NCBI RefSeq assembly: GCF_003316875.1
Contig: NZ_QMIL01000001.1
Location: 248,001 to 312,000, forward strand
From: Aliidiomarina celeris
GTDB lineage: Bacteria > Pseudomonadota > Gammaproteobacteria > Enterobacterales > Alteromonadaceae
Direction of reading: 5' to 3'
DNA: 64,000 nucleotides
The position numbers and the translations under genes were made by a program. Under the pieces are notes generated by a model, which worked only from the letters and a program-made list of their open reading frames with translations, did no database searches and was not told the origin of the DNA. Below, in pieces: positions 26,190 to 35,502 of this stretch (position 1 is its first letter; every line of letters begins with the position of its first letter).

Positions 26190-27710
26190 ATGGAAGCTTT
26201 GGTTAATACGATAAACGGTATTATCTGGAGCCCAGCATTAATATTTTTATGCTTGGCTGCAGGGCTGTTTTATTCGATTCTTACGCGCTTCGCACAGGTG
26301 CGGCATTTTCGTGAAATGCTGCGCTTATTATTTAGCCCGAACGACTCCGCAAGCGGAATTTCGTCGTTTCAGGCACTTGCTGTCACGCTTTCAGGCCGTG
26401 TCGGCGTTGGTAATATTGCAGGTGTAGCCGCCGCCATCGGTTTCGGTGGTCCAGGCGCTGTATTCTGGATGTGGATTGTTGCTTTTCTCGGCGCAAGCAC
26501 CGCCTACGCAGAATCCACCTTAGGGCAAATTTATAAAGTTGAAGAGAACGGCCAGTATCGCGGTGGACCCGCTTATTATTTTGAAAAAGCACTCGGCCAA
26601 AAATGGCTCGCCATTGTTTTCGCTATTTCCGCCATTATTGCCTGCGGTATTTTCTTACCCGGCATTCAAGCCAACGCGGTCGGCAATGCGGTTACACATG
26701 TATTTGGTGACGGCAATATCGTGGCCACCGATTATGGCGACGTCGGCACCCATAAACTGATCGCCCTCGCGATTATTTTAATTGTGCTTGGCTTTATCAT
26801 TTTTGGCGGTATTAAACGCATTGCCAACTTTACCCAAATAGTTGTGCCCTTCATGGCCCTCGCCTATATCATCATGGCGCTCATTATTGTGTTCTTGAAC
26901 CTCGACAAAGTGCCGGGCATTTTAGGCATGATCGTAAGCGACGCATTCACCGCCCAAGCAGGCTTTGGTGCTGCAATTGGTTGGGGGGTGAAGCGCGGCA
27001 TTTATTCCAACGAAGCAGGCCAAGGTACAGGGCCTCATGCGTCATCAGCAGCAGAAGTCGATCACCCCGCACAACAAGGGTTGGTACAGGCCTTCTCGGT
27101 TTATATCGACACCCTTTTCGTGTGTACGGCCACCGCATTGATGATTCTCATTACCCAGCAATATAACGTGGTAAATGAAGTCACTGGCGCCTTGATTGTG
27201 CAAAACGTAGACATAGCAACTGAGGTGGCTTCGCCAGCATTTACGCAACTCGCCCTGTCGAGCGTATTCGGTAACTTTGGTCAAGGGTTCGTGGGTATGG
27301 CAATTTTCTTCTTCGCTTTCACCACTATTTTGGCCTACTACTACATTGCCGAAACCAACGTTGCTTATCTCAACCGTTACTTCAAAGGAACCATTTCGCT
27401 AAATCTGGTTAAGTTCGTAATCATGTTTATGGTGAGCTACGGCACGGTGAATAGTTCCGGCTACATTTGGAACCTCGGCGACATTGGGGTGGGATTAATG
27501 GCTTGGATTAACATTCTCGGTATTCTTGCTATTTTCTTCGTCGCTAAACCGGCCATGATGTGTTTACGTGACTATGAAGAACAGAAAAAGGCCGGTGGCC
27601 CCATTACGTTCGACCCAAGGAAGCTGGGCATTACCAAAGCCGACTTTTGGGAGAAGCGCCTCGCAGAACAGCAGGCGCAACAGGCGAAAGAAACGCCGCC
27701 AAAAGATTAA
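26190..27710 (+). CDS. Alanine/glycine:cation symporter (AGCS family)
   Basis: Sodium-coupled amino acid transporter (AlsT/DagA/AgcS type) of 506 residues, taking up alanine or glycine with sodium. About eleven hydrophobic segments are visible. Family signatures include VTLSGRVGVGNIAGVAAAIGFGGPGAVFWMW (beginning near residue 66), GIKRIANFTQIVVPFMA and GWGVKRGIYSNEAGQGTGPHASSAA near residue 265, regions that form the substrate and sodium sites. The C-terminal tail is charged. AGGGGAAG precedes the ATG by about 3-10 bases. A terminator follows at once. The exact amino acid is not readable. Confidence 0.93.
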   Translation: MEALVNTINGIIWSPALIFLCLAAGLFYSILTRFAQVRHFREMLRLLFSPNDSASGISSFQALAVTLSGRVGVGNIAGVAAAIGFGGPGAVFWMWIVAFLGASTAYAESTLGQIYKVEENGQYRGGPAYYFEKALGQKWLAIVFAISAIIACGIFLPGIQANAVGNAVTHVFGDGNIVATDYGDVGTHKLIALAIILIVLGFIIFGGIKRIANFTQIVVPFMALAYIIMALIIVFLNLDKVPGILGMIVSDAFTAQAGFGAAIGWGVKRGIYSNEAGQGTGPHASSAAEVDHPAQQGLVQAFSVYIDTLFVCTATALMILITQQYNVVNEVTGALIVQNVDIATEVASPAFTQLALSSVFGNFGQGFVGMAIFFFAFTTILAYYYIAETNVAYLNRYFKGTISLNLVKFVIMFMVSYGTVNSSGYIWNLGDIGVGLMAWINILGILAIFFVAKPAMMCLRDYEEQKKAGGPITFDPRKLGITKADFWEKRLAEQQAQQAKETPPKD

Positions 27711-27722
27711 ACTGCAGTGATT

Positions 27723-27752
27723 AAAAAAAGGCACTTTAAAAGTGCCTTTTTT
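27723..27752. terminator. Intrinsic terminator between the symporter gene and the M14 peptidase gene
   Basis: Stem GGCACTTT / AAAGTGCC (27730-27737, 27739-27746) with T-runs on both strands, placed between two convergent genes. Confidence 0.85.
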
Positions 27753-27797
27753 GTTGCTTAAATTTCAGCGAAATCGCTAAACCACAAAACCAATCGC

Positions 27798-28925
27798 TTA
27801 ACGAAGTTGCTCGAGCACTTCGTATACGGCCTTGAGCGTGTCACGACCGAACTGTCTTGAACGCACGTCGTTCCATCCCGCATAAGGGTCTGGAATGTTG
27901 TCGTTGTCTTTAAATGGCATTTCAATGGTGTACGACAAACACTTAAAGCGCTCGCCTACCGCAGCACAAGCAACGGTCATATTGGCTTGGCCAGGCGCGT
28001 CTTTGTCGTAACCGAATTCGTCTTGGAACTCTGGCGTTGCTCGTGCATAAGCTGCTTTGAATGCCTCCTCAAGCGCCTTGTGGCGTTCGTTATAAGACGG
28101 AATGCCTTCACAGCCCGCAACAAAATTGTACGGAATAGCTTCGTCGCCGTGCACGTCGAGGAAGCAATCTACGCCCACTTCGTCCATTTTCTTTAACACA
28201 TGAAATACTTCCGGGCTTCGCTCTAAAGAAGGGGTAGCCCATTCACGGTTTAAGTTCACACCCGCTGCGTTGGTACGTAAATGCCCGCGCACGCTGCCGT
28301 CTGGGTTCATATTCGGCACCACGTAGAAAACCGCCTGTTCCAGCAACTCTCGGCTTACCGGCTCGTCATCGTTCAGCAGGTGTTCAAGTAGCCCTTCAAT
28401 AAACCATTCCGCCATAGACTCGCCTGGGTGTTGGCGCCCTATTACCCAAATATTACGTTTTTCCGGGCTCGGCTCGCCGATAACCAGTAACGACATTTCA
28501 CGACCGTCGAGAGTTTCACCTAAATGCTCTTGCTGTACCCAAGCCGACTGCTGGGCCCACTGCAGTAAGTCGAGGTGACGCTCCCATGAATACGGCACAA
28601 AATAGGCAAAATAAACAGTTTCCTGTTCTGGAGTAAAACGCAGAACTAAATCTTTGCCATTGAACTCTGTGGGTACCCGAAACCACTCCTCGCGGTCATA
28701 ACTCGCCATAGCATGGTAATGCTCCCACCCTTTCGGATAAGCCGCTTGGTCAACGTCTTTCAGCGTAATAATGTGGCGTTCGGCACCTGCAGTTACCAAC
28801 TTAAAATGGAACCATTGGAAAAAGTCAGAATTATGATCACGCCGAATTTTTAACTCAATGGCTTCAGGATGTTCGCATTTTAATACTTCAATATTACCGC
28901 TGTCGAAAGCGCTCGAAATATACAT
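27798..28925 (-). CDS. M14 family zinc carboxypeptidase (cytosolic carboxypeptidase-like)
   Basis: Cytoplasmic metallocarboxypeptidase of 375 residues, of the Nna1/AGBL-like M14 group. The zinc motif HPGE is at 166-169 and the third ligand lies in FLDVHGDEA. NLNREW supplies substrate-binding residues, and the catalytic Glu lies in SYTIEMPF. The 110-residue beta-rich N-terminal domain is typical of this group. There is no signal peptide. The open frame runs 46 codons further upstream into gap, but AGGAGA lies just before the ATG at 28925, which decides the start. It follows gap by 50 bases with a terminator hairpin between. The natural substrate in bacteria is not known. Confidence 0.88.
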   Translation of the reverse strand: MYISSAFDSGNIEVLKCEHPEAIELKIRRDHNSDFFQWFHFKLVTAGAERHIITLKDVDQAAYPKGWEHYHAMASYDREEWFRVPTEFNGKDLVLRFTPEQETVYFAYFVPYSWERHLDLLQWAQQSAWVQQEHLGETLDGREMSLLVIGEPSPEKRNIWVIGRQHPGESMAEWFIEGLLEHLLNDDEPVSRELLEQAVFYVVPNMNPDGSVRGHLRTNAAGVNLNREWATPSLERSPEVFHVLKKMDEVGVDCFLDVHGDEAIPYNFVAGCEGIPSYNERHKALEEAFKAAYARATPEFQDEFGYDKDAPGQANMTVACAAVGERFKCLSYTIEMPFKDNDNIPDPYAGWNDVRSRQFGRDTLKAVYEVLEQLR

Positions 28926-28937
28926 AGTTTCTCCTCT

Positions 28938-28968
28938 TGAGAAAGAAGCGCCGAAAGGCGCTTCTTTT
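28938..28968 (-). terminator. Hairpin between gap and the M14 peptidase gene
   Basis: Stem GAAGCGCC / GGCGCTTC (28945-28952, 28957-28964) with a 4-base loop and a short T-rich tail on the minus strand. It starts 12 bases after the gap stop, and the ribosome site of the next gene begins a few bases beyond the tail, so it is either a terminator or an attenuator. Confidence 0.7.
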
Positions 28969-28975
28969 GTTGTTC

Positions 28976-30421
28976 TTAAGGTAGGCTCGGAACGTTCAGG
29001 CCTGCCATGTCTTGTACGCAGCGTAATACTTGGCAACTGTAGCCAAATTCGTTGTCGTACCAAACGTAAACTACTGCACGATCACCGTCCACAATGGTTG
29101 CTTGTGAGTCAACAATACCGGCATAGCGGCTGCCCACTAAGTCTGAGCTGACAATTTCCGTAGACGCGGTATAGTCGATTTGATCTTGCAAGTCGGAAAA
29201 AAGCGCCGCTTCGCGTAAGTAGTCGTTTAGCGCCGACTTATCCGTTTCTTCATTCAAATTCAGGTTCATAATCGCCATTGACACATTTGGCGTGGGTACA
29301 CGAATAGCGTTGCCGGTAAGCTTGCCTGCTAACTCAGGCAATGCCTTTGCTACCGCTTTTGCGGCACCGGTTTCAGTCAATACCATGTTCAACGGTGCTG
29401 AACGACCGCGACGGTCCGCTTTGTGATAGTTGTCGATTAAATTCTGGTCGTTGGTGTATGCATGAACAGTTTCGACGTGGCCATTACGAATGCCGTAACG
29501 GTCGTTTAAGGCTTTGAGAACCGGTGTAATTGCGTTAGTGGTGCAGCTCGCTGCAGAAACAATAAGGTCTTCTGCAGTAATATCGCCATGGTTTACCCCA
29601 TGTACAATATTCTTAATCGCACCTTTTGCTGGAGCGGTCAGTAACACCTTCTTCGCGCCTTTCGACTTTAAATGCAAGCCAAGGCCGTCTTCATCTTTCC
29701 AAATACCCGTGTTGTCGACAATAATGGCGTTATCAATACCATATTTGGTGTAGTCCACTTCATCTGGGCTATTTGCGTAGATTACCTGAATGAGGGTACC
29801 GTTCGCTTTCAATGCGTTATTTTCGTGGTCAACGGTAATCGAGCCGTTAAACGGACCATGCACCGAGTCGCGACGCAACAAGCTCGCGCGTTTTTCAAGA
29901 TCACCTTCACGGCCACCGCGAACCACAATAGCGCGCAAACGCAGTTTATTATTACGTCCGTTACGCTCGATCATGAGGCGTGCTAATAAGCGGCCAATGC
30001 GGCCAAAACCGTAGAGCACCACGTCTTGCGGCTCTTGTTCATGTGCATTGCCAATGGCTGCGCCGAGCTTACGCATGAGGTATTGCTCAATACTCTCATC
30101 GCCTTGCTTTTCGTTTTTGTAAAGGTAGCCATAGGCCAATTTACCAAGGTCAACTCGCGCGCTGCTAATGTTCATGTTGGCCATTGCTTCTAAGAACGGG
30201 AAGCTCTCACGCAAGCGAAGTTTTGAATCTTCGTGCTGACGCACTAACCGATGCGCTTTGATAATATCGATTGTTGAACCAGCCACTAAACTGCGACCGT
30301 AAACAATAGTTTCAACACCCTTGGTGCGATACAACTTACCAATCAAAGGTTGCATTAATTCTGCAAACTCTTGGCGCTCTTCCCAGCTTTGCAATGTACG
30401 ATCGTTTTGAACGTCAGACAT
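28976..30421 (-). CDS. gap: Glyceraldehyde-3-phosphate dehydrogenase, long form
   Basis: Protein of 481 residues, clearly longer than the usual 330-residue GAPDH because of an N-terminal extension of about 130 residues. The dehydrogenase starts at VVLYGFGRIGR. The catalytic Cys293 is in SAASCTTN, the catalytic His region follows in VHAYTNDQNLID, and the phosphate-binding segments include DRRGRSAPLNMV. The C-terminus keeps VYVWYDNEFGYS. At the end of the second beta strand it reads VVRGGREG, without the Asp of NAD-specific enzymes, so cofactor use may differ. AAGGG precedes the ATG. It likely acts in glycolysis or gluconeogenesis in the cytoplasm. Confidence 0.93.
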   Translation of the reverse strand: MSDVQNDRTLQSWEERQEFAELMQPLIGKLYRTKGVETIVYGRSLVAGSTIDIIKAHRLVRQHEDSKLRLRESFPFLEAMANMNISSARVDLGKLAYGYLYKNEKQGDESIEQYLMRKLGAAIGNAHEQEPQDVVLYGFGRIGRLLARLMIERNGRNNKLRLRAIVVRGGREGDLEKRASLLRRDSVHGPFNGSITVDHENNALKANGTLIQVIYANSPDEVDYTKYGIDNAIIVDNTGIWKDEDGLGLHLKSKGAKKVLLTAPAKGAIKNIVHGVNHGDITAEDLIVSAASCTTNAITPVLKALNDRYGIRNGHVETVHAYTNDQNLIDNYHKADRRGRSAPLNMVLTETGAAKAVAKALPELAGKLTGNAIRVPTPNVSMAIMNLNLNEETDKSALNDYLREAALFSDLQDQIDYTASTEIVSSDLVGSRYAGIVDSQATIVDGDRAVVYVWYDNEFGYSCQVLRCVQDMAGLNVPSLP

Positions 30422-30590
30422 GGTTATTAACCCTTTTAAACTCGCGTTTTATACAAAAACGTTGAACAAAATCCGTATGAAACCAGCTATTCCCTATGCA
30501 CGCTCAAGGTGCCTACTGAAATAGCTGCGTGGTAAAAACGGAGCGTATTGTACTGAAATTAACCGCGCTGCTCCACTGCTGCGCGAAAAT

Positions 30591-30977
30591 TCATTCCTGC
30601 GCTTTGAACACAAGTGCAACGGAATTTAAACAATAGCGCTGCCCGGTCGGCTCTGGACCGTCTGGAAACACATGCCCCAAATGCCCTTCGCAGTGCGCGC
30701 AGTAAATTTCAGTGCGGCGCATGCCGTGCGAAATATCTTCCCGATAAGCCACATTATTGCCAGCTGCTTGAGCATAAAAACTTGGCCAACCACAGCCCGC
30801 GTCGAATTTTGTTTCACTGTCGAACAAATGCGCATTACATCCGGCACAGTAATAAGCTCCGGGTCGCCATTCGTTATTGTACTCGCCAGTAAACGGTCGT
30901 TCGGTGCCGTGCTCACGCAATACTCGAAACTGTTCAGGGCTGAGTTGTTCGCGCCACTGCGTATTCGATTTCTTCAT
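30591..30977 (-). CDS. msrB: Peptide methionine-(R)-sulfoxide reductase MsrB
   Basis: Repairs R-sulfoxides of protein-bound methionine. The 128 residues have two zinc-binding pairs, C-A-G-C and C-A-H-C, the core FDAGCGWPSFY, and the catalytic Cys in RYCLNSVAL near the end. The open frame extends 58 codons upstream, but GGAGG lies before the ATG at 30977 and the family begins there (MKKSNTQWREQLSPEQ). It is divergent from pyk, sharing an intergenic region of about 100 bases. Confidence 0.96.
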   Translation of the reverse strand: MKKSNTQWREQLSPEQFRVLREHGTERPFTGEYNNEWRPGAYYCAGCNAHLFDSETKFDAGCGWPSFYAQAAGNNVAYREDISHGMRRTEIYCAHCEGHLGHVFPDGPEPTGQRYCLNSVALVFKAQE

Positions 30978-31083
30978 GGCAATACCTCCGTATCGCTGTT
31001 GCCGTTGGTATGAATCGTAGGTGAATATGCTATTATACACGCCTACTGTCCAGCCCCCTTCTATTCGTTTTGGAGTGTTATTC

Positions 31084-32520
31084 ATGTCTTTGCGTCGAAC
31101 CAAAATTGTCACTACATTAGGCCCTGCAACCGACAAGCCCGGCGTGCTCAAAAAACTTATTCAAGCTGGCGCAAACGTGGTGCGGTTAAATTTCTCTCAT
31201 GGTGAAGCCGCAGACCACGAACGCAGAGCTCATGAAGTAAGAGCCATCGCCAAAGAGCTTGGTGTTTTTGTAGGCATTTTGGGGGACTTACAAGGGCCTA
31301 AAATCCGAATTGCACGCTTTGTAGAGGGCAAAGTTGAACTCACAGACGGCCAAACCTTCATTCTCGACTCCGCCCATCCGGCTCAAGAAGGCAACAGCGA
31401 CATTGTTGGGCTCGACTATAAAACGCTACCGAGCGACGTTGATGTCGGCGATATTCTTTTGCTCGACGACGGGCGCTTGCGCTTAGAAGTGACTCAAGTA
31501 AACGACACGCAAGTCACCACCAAAGTTTTGATCGGTGGTGTACTTTCCAATAATAAAGGCATTAACCGACTCGGCGGCGGCTTGAGTGCAGCTGCGTTAA
31601 CCGAAAAGGATCTAAAAGACATTCGTACCGCTGCTGCTATTCAAGTGGACTACTTAGCGGTATCTTTCCCGCGTACCAGTGCAGACTTGAACCAAGCGCG
31701 TGAACTGCTGCGCGGTGCCGGTTGCGACGGTGCAATCTGTGCAAAAATTGAACGGGCAGAAACCGTTGCCACCGACGAAGCGCTCGACGACATTATTATG
31801 GCGTCCGACGCGGTTATGGTTGCACGTGGCGATTTAGGTGTCGAAATTGGCGACGCCCAATTGGTGGGTAAACAAAAGCGCATTATTGAGCGCGCACGCC
31901 AACTGCAACGCGTTGTTATTACCGCCACGCAAATGATGGAGTCGATGATCGACAACTCGATGCCCACCCGCGCCGAAGTTATGGACGTTGCCAACGCCGT
32001 ACTCGACGGTACCGATGCGGTGATGTTGTCGGCAGAAACTGCGGCAGGTAAATTCCCAGTCGAAACCGTAAAAGCAATGAGTGAGATTTGTATCGGAGCG
32101 GAAGAATATCCTGCGCAGCGTATTGTCCGTAGCCGTGCAGAAGACGCGATTACCTCGGTGTCGGAAGCCAACGCTTTGGCCGCTATGTACACTGCGAACC
32201 ACTTAGGCGGCGTTACCGCTATTATTGCCCTTACCGAGTCTGGCCAAACTGCACGGCTCATGTCGCGTATTAACACCACCTTGCCCGTGTTTGCTATGTC
32301 GCGCCATCCACGCACCTTAGCGAAAGCAGCGCTCTACCGAGGTGTGTATCCAATTCAATTTGACTCGACCCAAGAAGAAACTCAAGTAGTGTTGCGTAAA
32401 GCAATTAGCATGATCCAAGAGCAAGGCTACATTCAAGCGGGTGACTACGTCATAATGACCCATGGCGATATTATGGAAACCGTGGGGGCAAGCAACACCA
32501 GTAAAATCATGGTGGTGTAA
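31084..32520 (+). CDS. pykA: Pyruvate kinase (PykA type)
   Basis: Glycolytic enzyme converting phosphoenolpyruvate and ADP to pyruvate and ATP. The 478 residues start [17 protein letters not shown]. They contain [10 protein letters not shown], the catalytic [12 protein letters not shown] with the metal-binding acidic residues, and the pyruvate kinase signature [11 protein letters not shown] followed by [27 protein letters not shown]. Close resemblance to E. coli PykA (480 residues) suggests the AMP/sugar-phosphate-activated type II. The open frame begins 21 codons earlier, but GGAG sits 8-9 bases before the ATG at 31084. The last 14 bases overlap the convergent lipoprotein gene. Confidence 0.96.
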   Translation: MSLRRTKIVTTLGPATDKPGVLKKLIQAGANVVRLNFSHGEAADHERRAHEVRAIAKELGVFVGILGDLQGPKIRIARFVEGKVELTDGQTFILDSAHPAQEGNSDIVGLDYKTLPSDVDVGDILLLDDGRLRLEVTQVNDTQVTTKVLIGGVLSNNKGINRLGGGLSAAALTEKDLKDIRTAAAIQVDYLAVSFPRTSADLNQARELLRGAGCDGAICAKIERAETVATDEALDDIIMASDAVMVARGDLGVEIGDAQLVGKQKRIIERARQLQRVVITATQMMESMIDNSMPTRAEVMDVANAVLDGTDAVMLSAETAAGKFPVETVKAMSEICIGAEEYPAQRIVRSRAEDAITSVSEANALAAMYTANHLGGVTAIIALTESGQTARLMSRINTTLPVFAMSRHPRTLAKAALYRGVYPIQFDSTQEETQVVLRKAISMIQEQGYIQAGDYVIMTHGDIMETVGASNTSKIMVV

Positions 32521-33388
32521 GTTCCACGCCACGCTGGCGCATCATGGCCCGTAGGTCGCCTTGTAAGCTTTCCAAGCGCCGCACGCTGCGGCGTTTTTGT
32601 TGCTCGGTTAAACTTGTTGCCAAAATAGGAAGCACCTCTAAGGTGCGGGTTTGGTTTAATTCGGCCTGCGCTTGCAAAGTTTCGCTGCGATAAATGTCAG
32701 GCGTGAGTATTAACGGCACCAGCAACGCTGAAAACTCTTCTTCCGACAGCGCAGGCGCTTGCTCGAGCGCCGCGCTAAATTCGAGATTCCAACGTGTACG
32801 GTAGGCCAACCACTGCTCACTCATGTCGGGTGTGCTTTGCGCGAGCCTTTCAATCCACGTACGTTGTAGCGGCGACGCTCTGCCGACAAAGCGAAGAACA
32901 ACATCTTCAAACCGTTCTATGCGCTCTGCTAGACGTTCCTCGCTCGAGCGCTCAGCCAGTACACGCTTTCGCTCAGCTACATTTTCTGCAAGCGCAGCAA
33001 TGAGCTCATTGCGCTGGGCGGTACTCATGGCAGCCAATTCCGCGACTAAAATAGGAAAAACTTGCTTTCGAAGGTTCAGCCAAAATGTCTCAACTTGCAA
33101 TGCGATTTGCTGCAACTCTTGCTGCGTAAGTTGGTCGTTTTCAACCAGAGTTTGAAGCTCTACGAGCAGATGATGGTACTTAGGTAATTCTGACTCCGCA
33201 TGCCATTGCAGTAAGTCTTCAATTTCGGTTTTCACCCGTTCTCGTTGTTCGCCTTCAAGCGTTACGTAGTTGTCGAGTTGCCACAAAATAAAAGTATCGG
33301 CAAAGCGATAGCCAATACTACGAGAGCAGCTGCTGAGGCTTAAAATAATAGCGAGAAAAGCAACAACGTACAGCAAGCGCACATTCAT
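32507..33388 (-). CDS. DUF6279 family lipoprotein
   Basis: Lipoprotein of 293 residues. A short hydrophobic signal (about 4-18) ends in the lipobox L-S-S-C at Cys21, so the mature protein is lipid-anchored in the periplasm. The body is almost entirely helical, rich in Glu, Arg, Leu and Gln, with possible coiled coils ([19 protein letters not shown] and [13 protein letters not shown]). I recognise the DUF6279 pattern [14 protein letters not shown] just after the lipobox. Function unknown. It lies downstream of the two-component pair on the same strand, with 66 bases between, and its end overlaps pyk by 14 bases. Confidence 0.8.
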   Translation of the reverse strand: MNVRLLYVVAFLAIILSLSSCSRSIGYRFADTFILWQLDNYVTLEGEQRERVKTEIEDLLQWHAESELPKYHHLLVELQTLVENDQLTQQELQQIALQVETFWLNLRKQVFPILVAELAAMSTAQRNELIAALAENVAERKRVLAERSSEERLAERIERFEDVVLRFVGRASPLQRTWIERLAQSTPDMSEQWLAYRTRWNLEFSAALEQAPALSEEEFSALLVPLILTPDIYRSETLQAQAELNQTRTLEVLPILATSLTEQQKRRSVRRLESLQGDLRAMMRQRGVELTPP

Positions 33389-33454
33389 GCTGCCAAAACT
33401 CCGTGTTCACTGCGGTTAATAGTTATACGAAACTGGGCGGCATTTAGATGCGCG

Positions 33455-34294
33455 TTAACCTTGCAGCACCAGCTGCTTTATACGGTCTTTGTATGAGCGA
33501 CTTACTTTTAACTCTTTGCCGTTGGCTAACACAATGTGATATTCGCCATTTTGTCGGCTACAGAGCTTTTCAACTTGTTTTACGTTCACAATGGCCGAGC
33601 GATGAATGCGTTGAAATAATTTAGGGTTAAGCTCTTGCTCGAGCTCTTTCATGGTGCGCCGTAGAATATGCGTTTCATTACCTGCATGAATACACATATA
33701 GTCGCCAGCAGCATCGATCCACTCAATTGCGTTCACTGCAACCCGAGTAATTTCCCCGCTGTCTTTAATGGCAATGTGTTCCGGGTAGGTGTCTTGCGAA
33801 ATAATACGCTTTCCTTCTGCCAGCCGAATTAAAATTTCTTCGCAGTCTTCACCGGTCATTTCCGCTACGAGTTCTAATAGCCGTTGTTGGTGCTCGGGCT
33901 TACCAACACTGTTTTGCTCAGTATGACGCTCTTCTACACGTTTAATAGCTGCGGCCAAACGCTCTTCATCAACCGGTTTTAGTAAGTAGTCAAGCGCCCT
34001 TACTTCAAATGCACGAATTGCGTATTGATCATAAGCGGTCACAAAAATGATCGCAGGCATGGGTTTATCTTGCTCTTTGAGGGCCTTAAGCACATCAAAG
34101 CCACTCCAACCCGGCATTTGTATGTCGAGAAACACAAGATCAGGCTCGTGTTCGTGAATAAGTGTAACAGCTTCGCGGCCGCTATTCGCCTCACCCACTA
34201 TATCGATATGAGGAAACGCAGCAAGCCTCACCATAAGGCCTTTGCGTGCTAAAGGCTCGTCGTCTACAACAAGTGCTTTGATCTTAGTATTCAT
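33455..34294 (-). CDS. LytTR-family response regulator
   Basis: Two-domain response regulator of 279 residues. The N-terminal receiver has the acidic pair Asp11/Asp12, phosphoacceptor Asp57 (FLDIQMPGWSG), Thr86 and Lys106 (DYLLKPVDEE), so it is phosphorylation-competent. A linker of about 60 residues leads to a C-terminal LytTR DNA-binding domain (NAIEWIDAAGDYMCIHAG to SYKDRIKQLVLQG), including the conserved FQRIHRSAIVN. It overlaps the sensor kinase by 4 bases (ATGA). Similar pairs (BtsSR, YehUT, AlgR-like) respond to metabolites or envelope cues; the signal here is unknown. Confidence 0.93.
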   Translation of the reverse strand: MNTKIKALVVDDEPLARKGLMVRLAAFPHIDIVGEANSGREAVTLIHEHEPDLVFLDIQMPGWSGFDVLKALKEQDKPMPAIIFVTAYDQYAIRAFEVRALDYLLKPVDEERLAAAIKRVEERHTEQNSVGKPEHQQRLLELVAEMTGEDCEEILIRLAEGKRIISQDTYPEHIAIKDSGEITRVAVNAIEWIDAAGDYMCIHAGNETHILRRTMKELEQELNPKLFQRIHRSAIVNVKQVEKLCSRQNGEYHIVLANGKELKVSRSYKDRIKQLVLQG

Positions 34295-35325
34295 GAATTC
34301 TCAACAGGCTGCCATGGAAGTTTAAGTTCAACCACACACCCAGTCGGTGTGTTTGCAGACAGAGTAAATGAGTAATGCTTTCCATACAAGGCACGTAAGC
34401 GTTCTTCTGTATTTTTTAGCCCTACGCCGCGCTCAGACTTTTGCGCAGGGGCGGCATAAGGTTTTGGCCCGTTATCACTCACCTTAATGGTAAGCATGTT
34501 GTCGATTACGCTAGCGTGAATGGTGATAACCCCTTGGCTTTCAAGTTTTGCGACCGCGTATTTAATTGCGTTTTCAATAATGGGCTGCAAAATCATGCTC
34601 GGAACCAAGGCCTCCCGTGCTTCTTTCGAGACATCTGTTTGCACATGAAGGCGCTCAGCAAAGCGCACTTTCTCAATGTCGAGATAAAGCATTAGTGCGT
34701 CGATTTCACGTGCCAAGGTAATACGCTTAATCGGTTCATTGTCGAGCGAAAAGCGCAAAAACTCACTCAATTTGCTCACCATTTGGTTCGCCGTTTTATT
34801 TTCATTAATGAGAATTAACGTGGAAATCGCGTTAAGCGTGTTGAACAGAAAGTGTGGGTTCAACTGATAACGTAGCATTTTTAGCTGTGACTGATGAGCC
34901 ATGGAAACCGCTGTAAGCGCTTTTTGTTTTTCGTCTTGCAGCAGTTGATAATACTTAATGACAAAGTACAAACCACTCCAACTCAGCATAATGTAAAACT
35001 TGGCAACACTGTGCTGGAGGTAAAATACCCAGTTGTGAGGGCGAAAACCAAACTTATAAATTTCCCAATGGGTAGCGTTATCGATAACCGCCCATAACAC
35101 GGCTGCAGTATAAGAAGACCCCAGCACCGCTAACAATAATAACAGTGGGTGCAGGTTCCAAATCGTACGGTAGAAGTAGCGCATGGGTACTGTTAAGAGA
35201 AAGCCCGCGTACGCACCGAGCAGAATAATAAGCACAAAAATACTGCGCATTTCTTGCATGAGCGAGCCAATGTACTGAATTAGCGCATAGCCCAGCCACC
35301 CTGCTATTTGCAGAGCCCAGAACAT
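34291..35325 (-). CDS. LytS-family sensor histidine kinase
   Basis: Membrane sensor kinase of 344 residues from the first ATG. An in-frame TTG at 35361 would add 12. Four hydrophobic segments occupy the first 125 residues, with little periplasmic sequence. After a short coiled linker comes the His_kinase domain with the phosphoacceptor His in YQLNPHFLFNTLNAIS, then the ATPase domain with ILQPIIENAIKYA (N box) and GVGLKNTEERL (G box). It is the partner of the LytTR regulator with which it overlaps by 4 bases. The lack of an obvious sensor domain suggests membrane-borne signals. Confidence 0.92.
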   Translation of the reverse strand: MFWALQIAGWLGYALIQYIGSLMQEMRSIFVLIILLGAYAGFLLTVPMRYFYRTIWNLHPLLLLLAVLGSSYTAAVLWAVIDNATHWEIYKFGFRPHNWVFYLQHSVAKFYIMLSWSGLYFVIKYYQLLQDEKQKALTAVSMAHQSQLKMLRYQLNPHFLFNTLNAISTLILINENKTANQMVSKLSEFLRFSLDNEPIKRITLAREIDALMLYLDIEKVRFAERLHVQTDVSKEAREALVPSMILQPIIENAIKYAVAKLESQGVITIHASVIDNMLTIKVSDNGPKPYAAPAQKSERGVGLKNTEERLRALYGKHYSFTLSANTPTGCVVELKLPWQPVENS

Positions 35326-35502
35326 TTTATTTCGATCTTCTAAAAGTACTCGCCAATTCAAAGTTTAATTACCCATACATTTTTTTAACAAGCTTACGTG
35401 AAAGCTAACGTTTTACCGATACCGTTTGTCGAGCCGAATTCCCTTTTGGTCGCACTTTGCTTATTATCATTTCACTTCTGTTTGTCGTTTTGGACCCCAA
35501 AG

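Noticed and set aside
31650-32315. A 221-residue open frame antisense to pyk
   Set aside because: Product is low-complexity Ser/Ala/Thr-rich and simply mirrors the codon pattern of the conserved pyruvate kinase gene.
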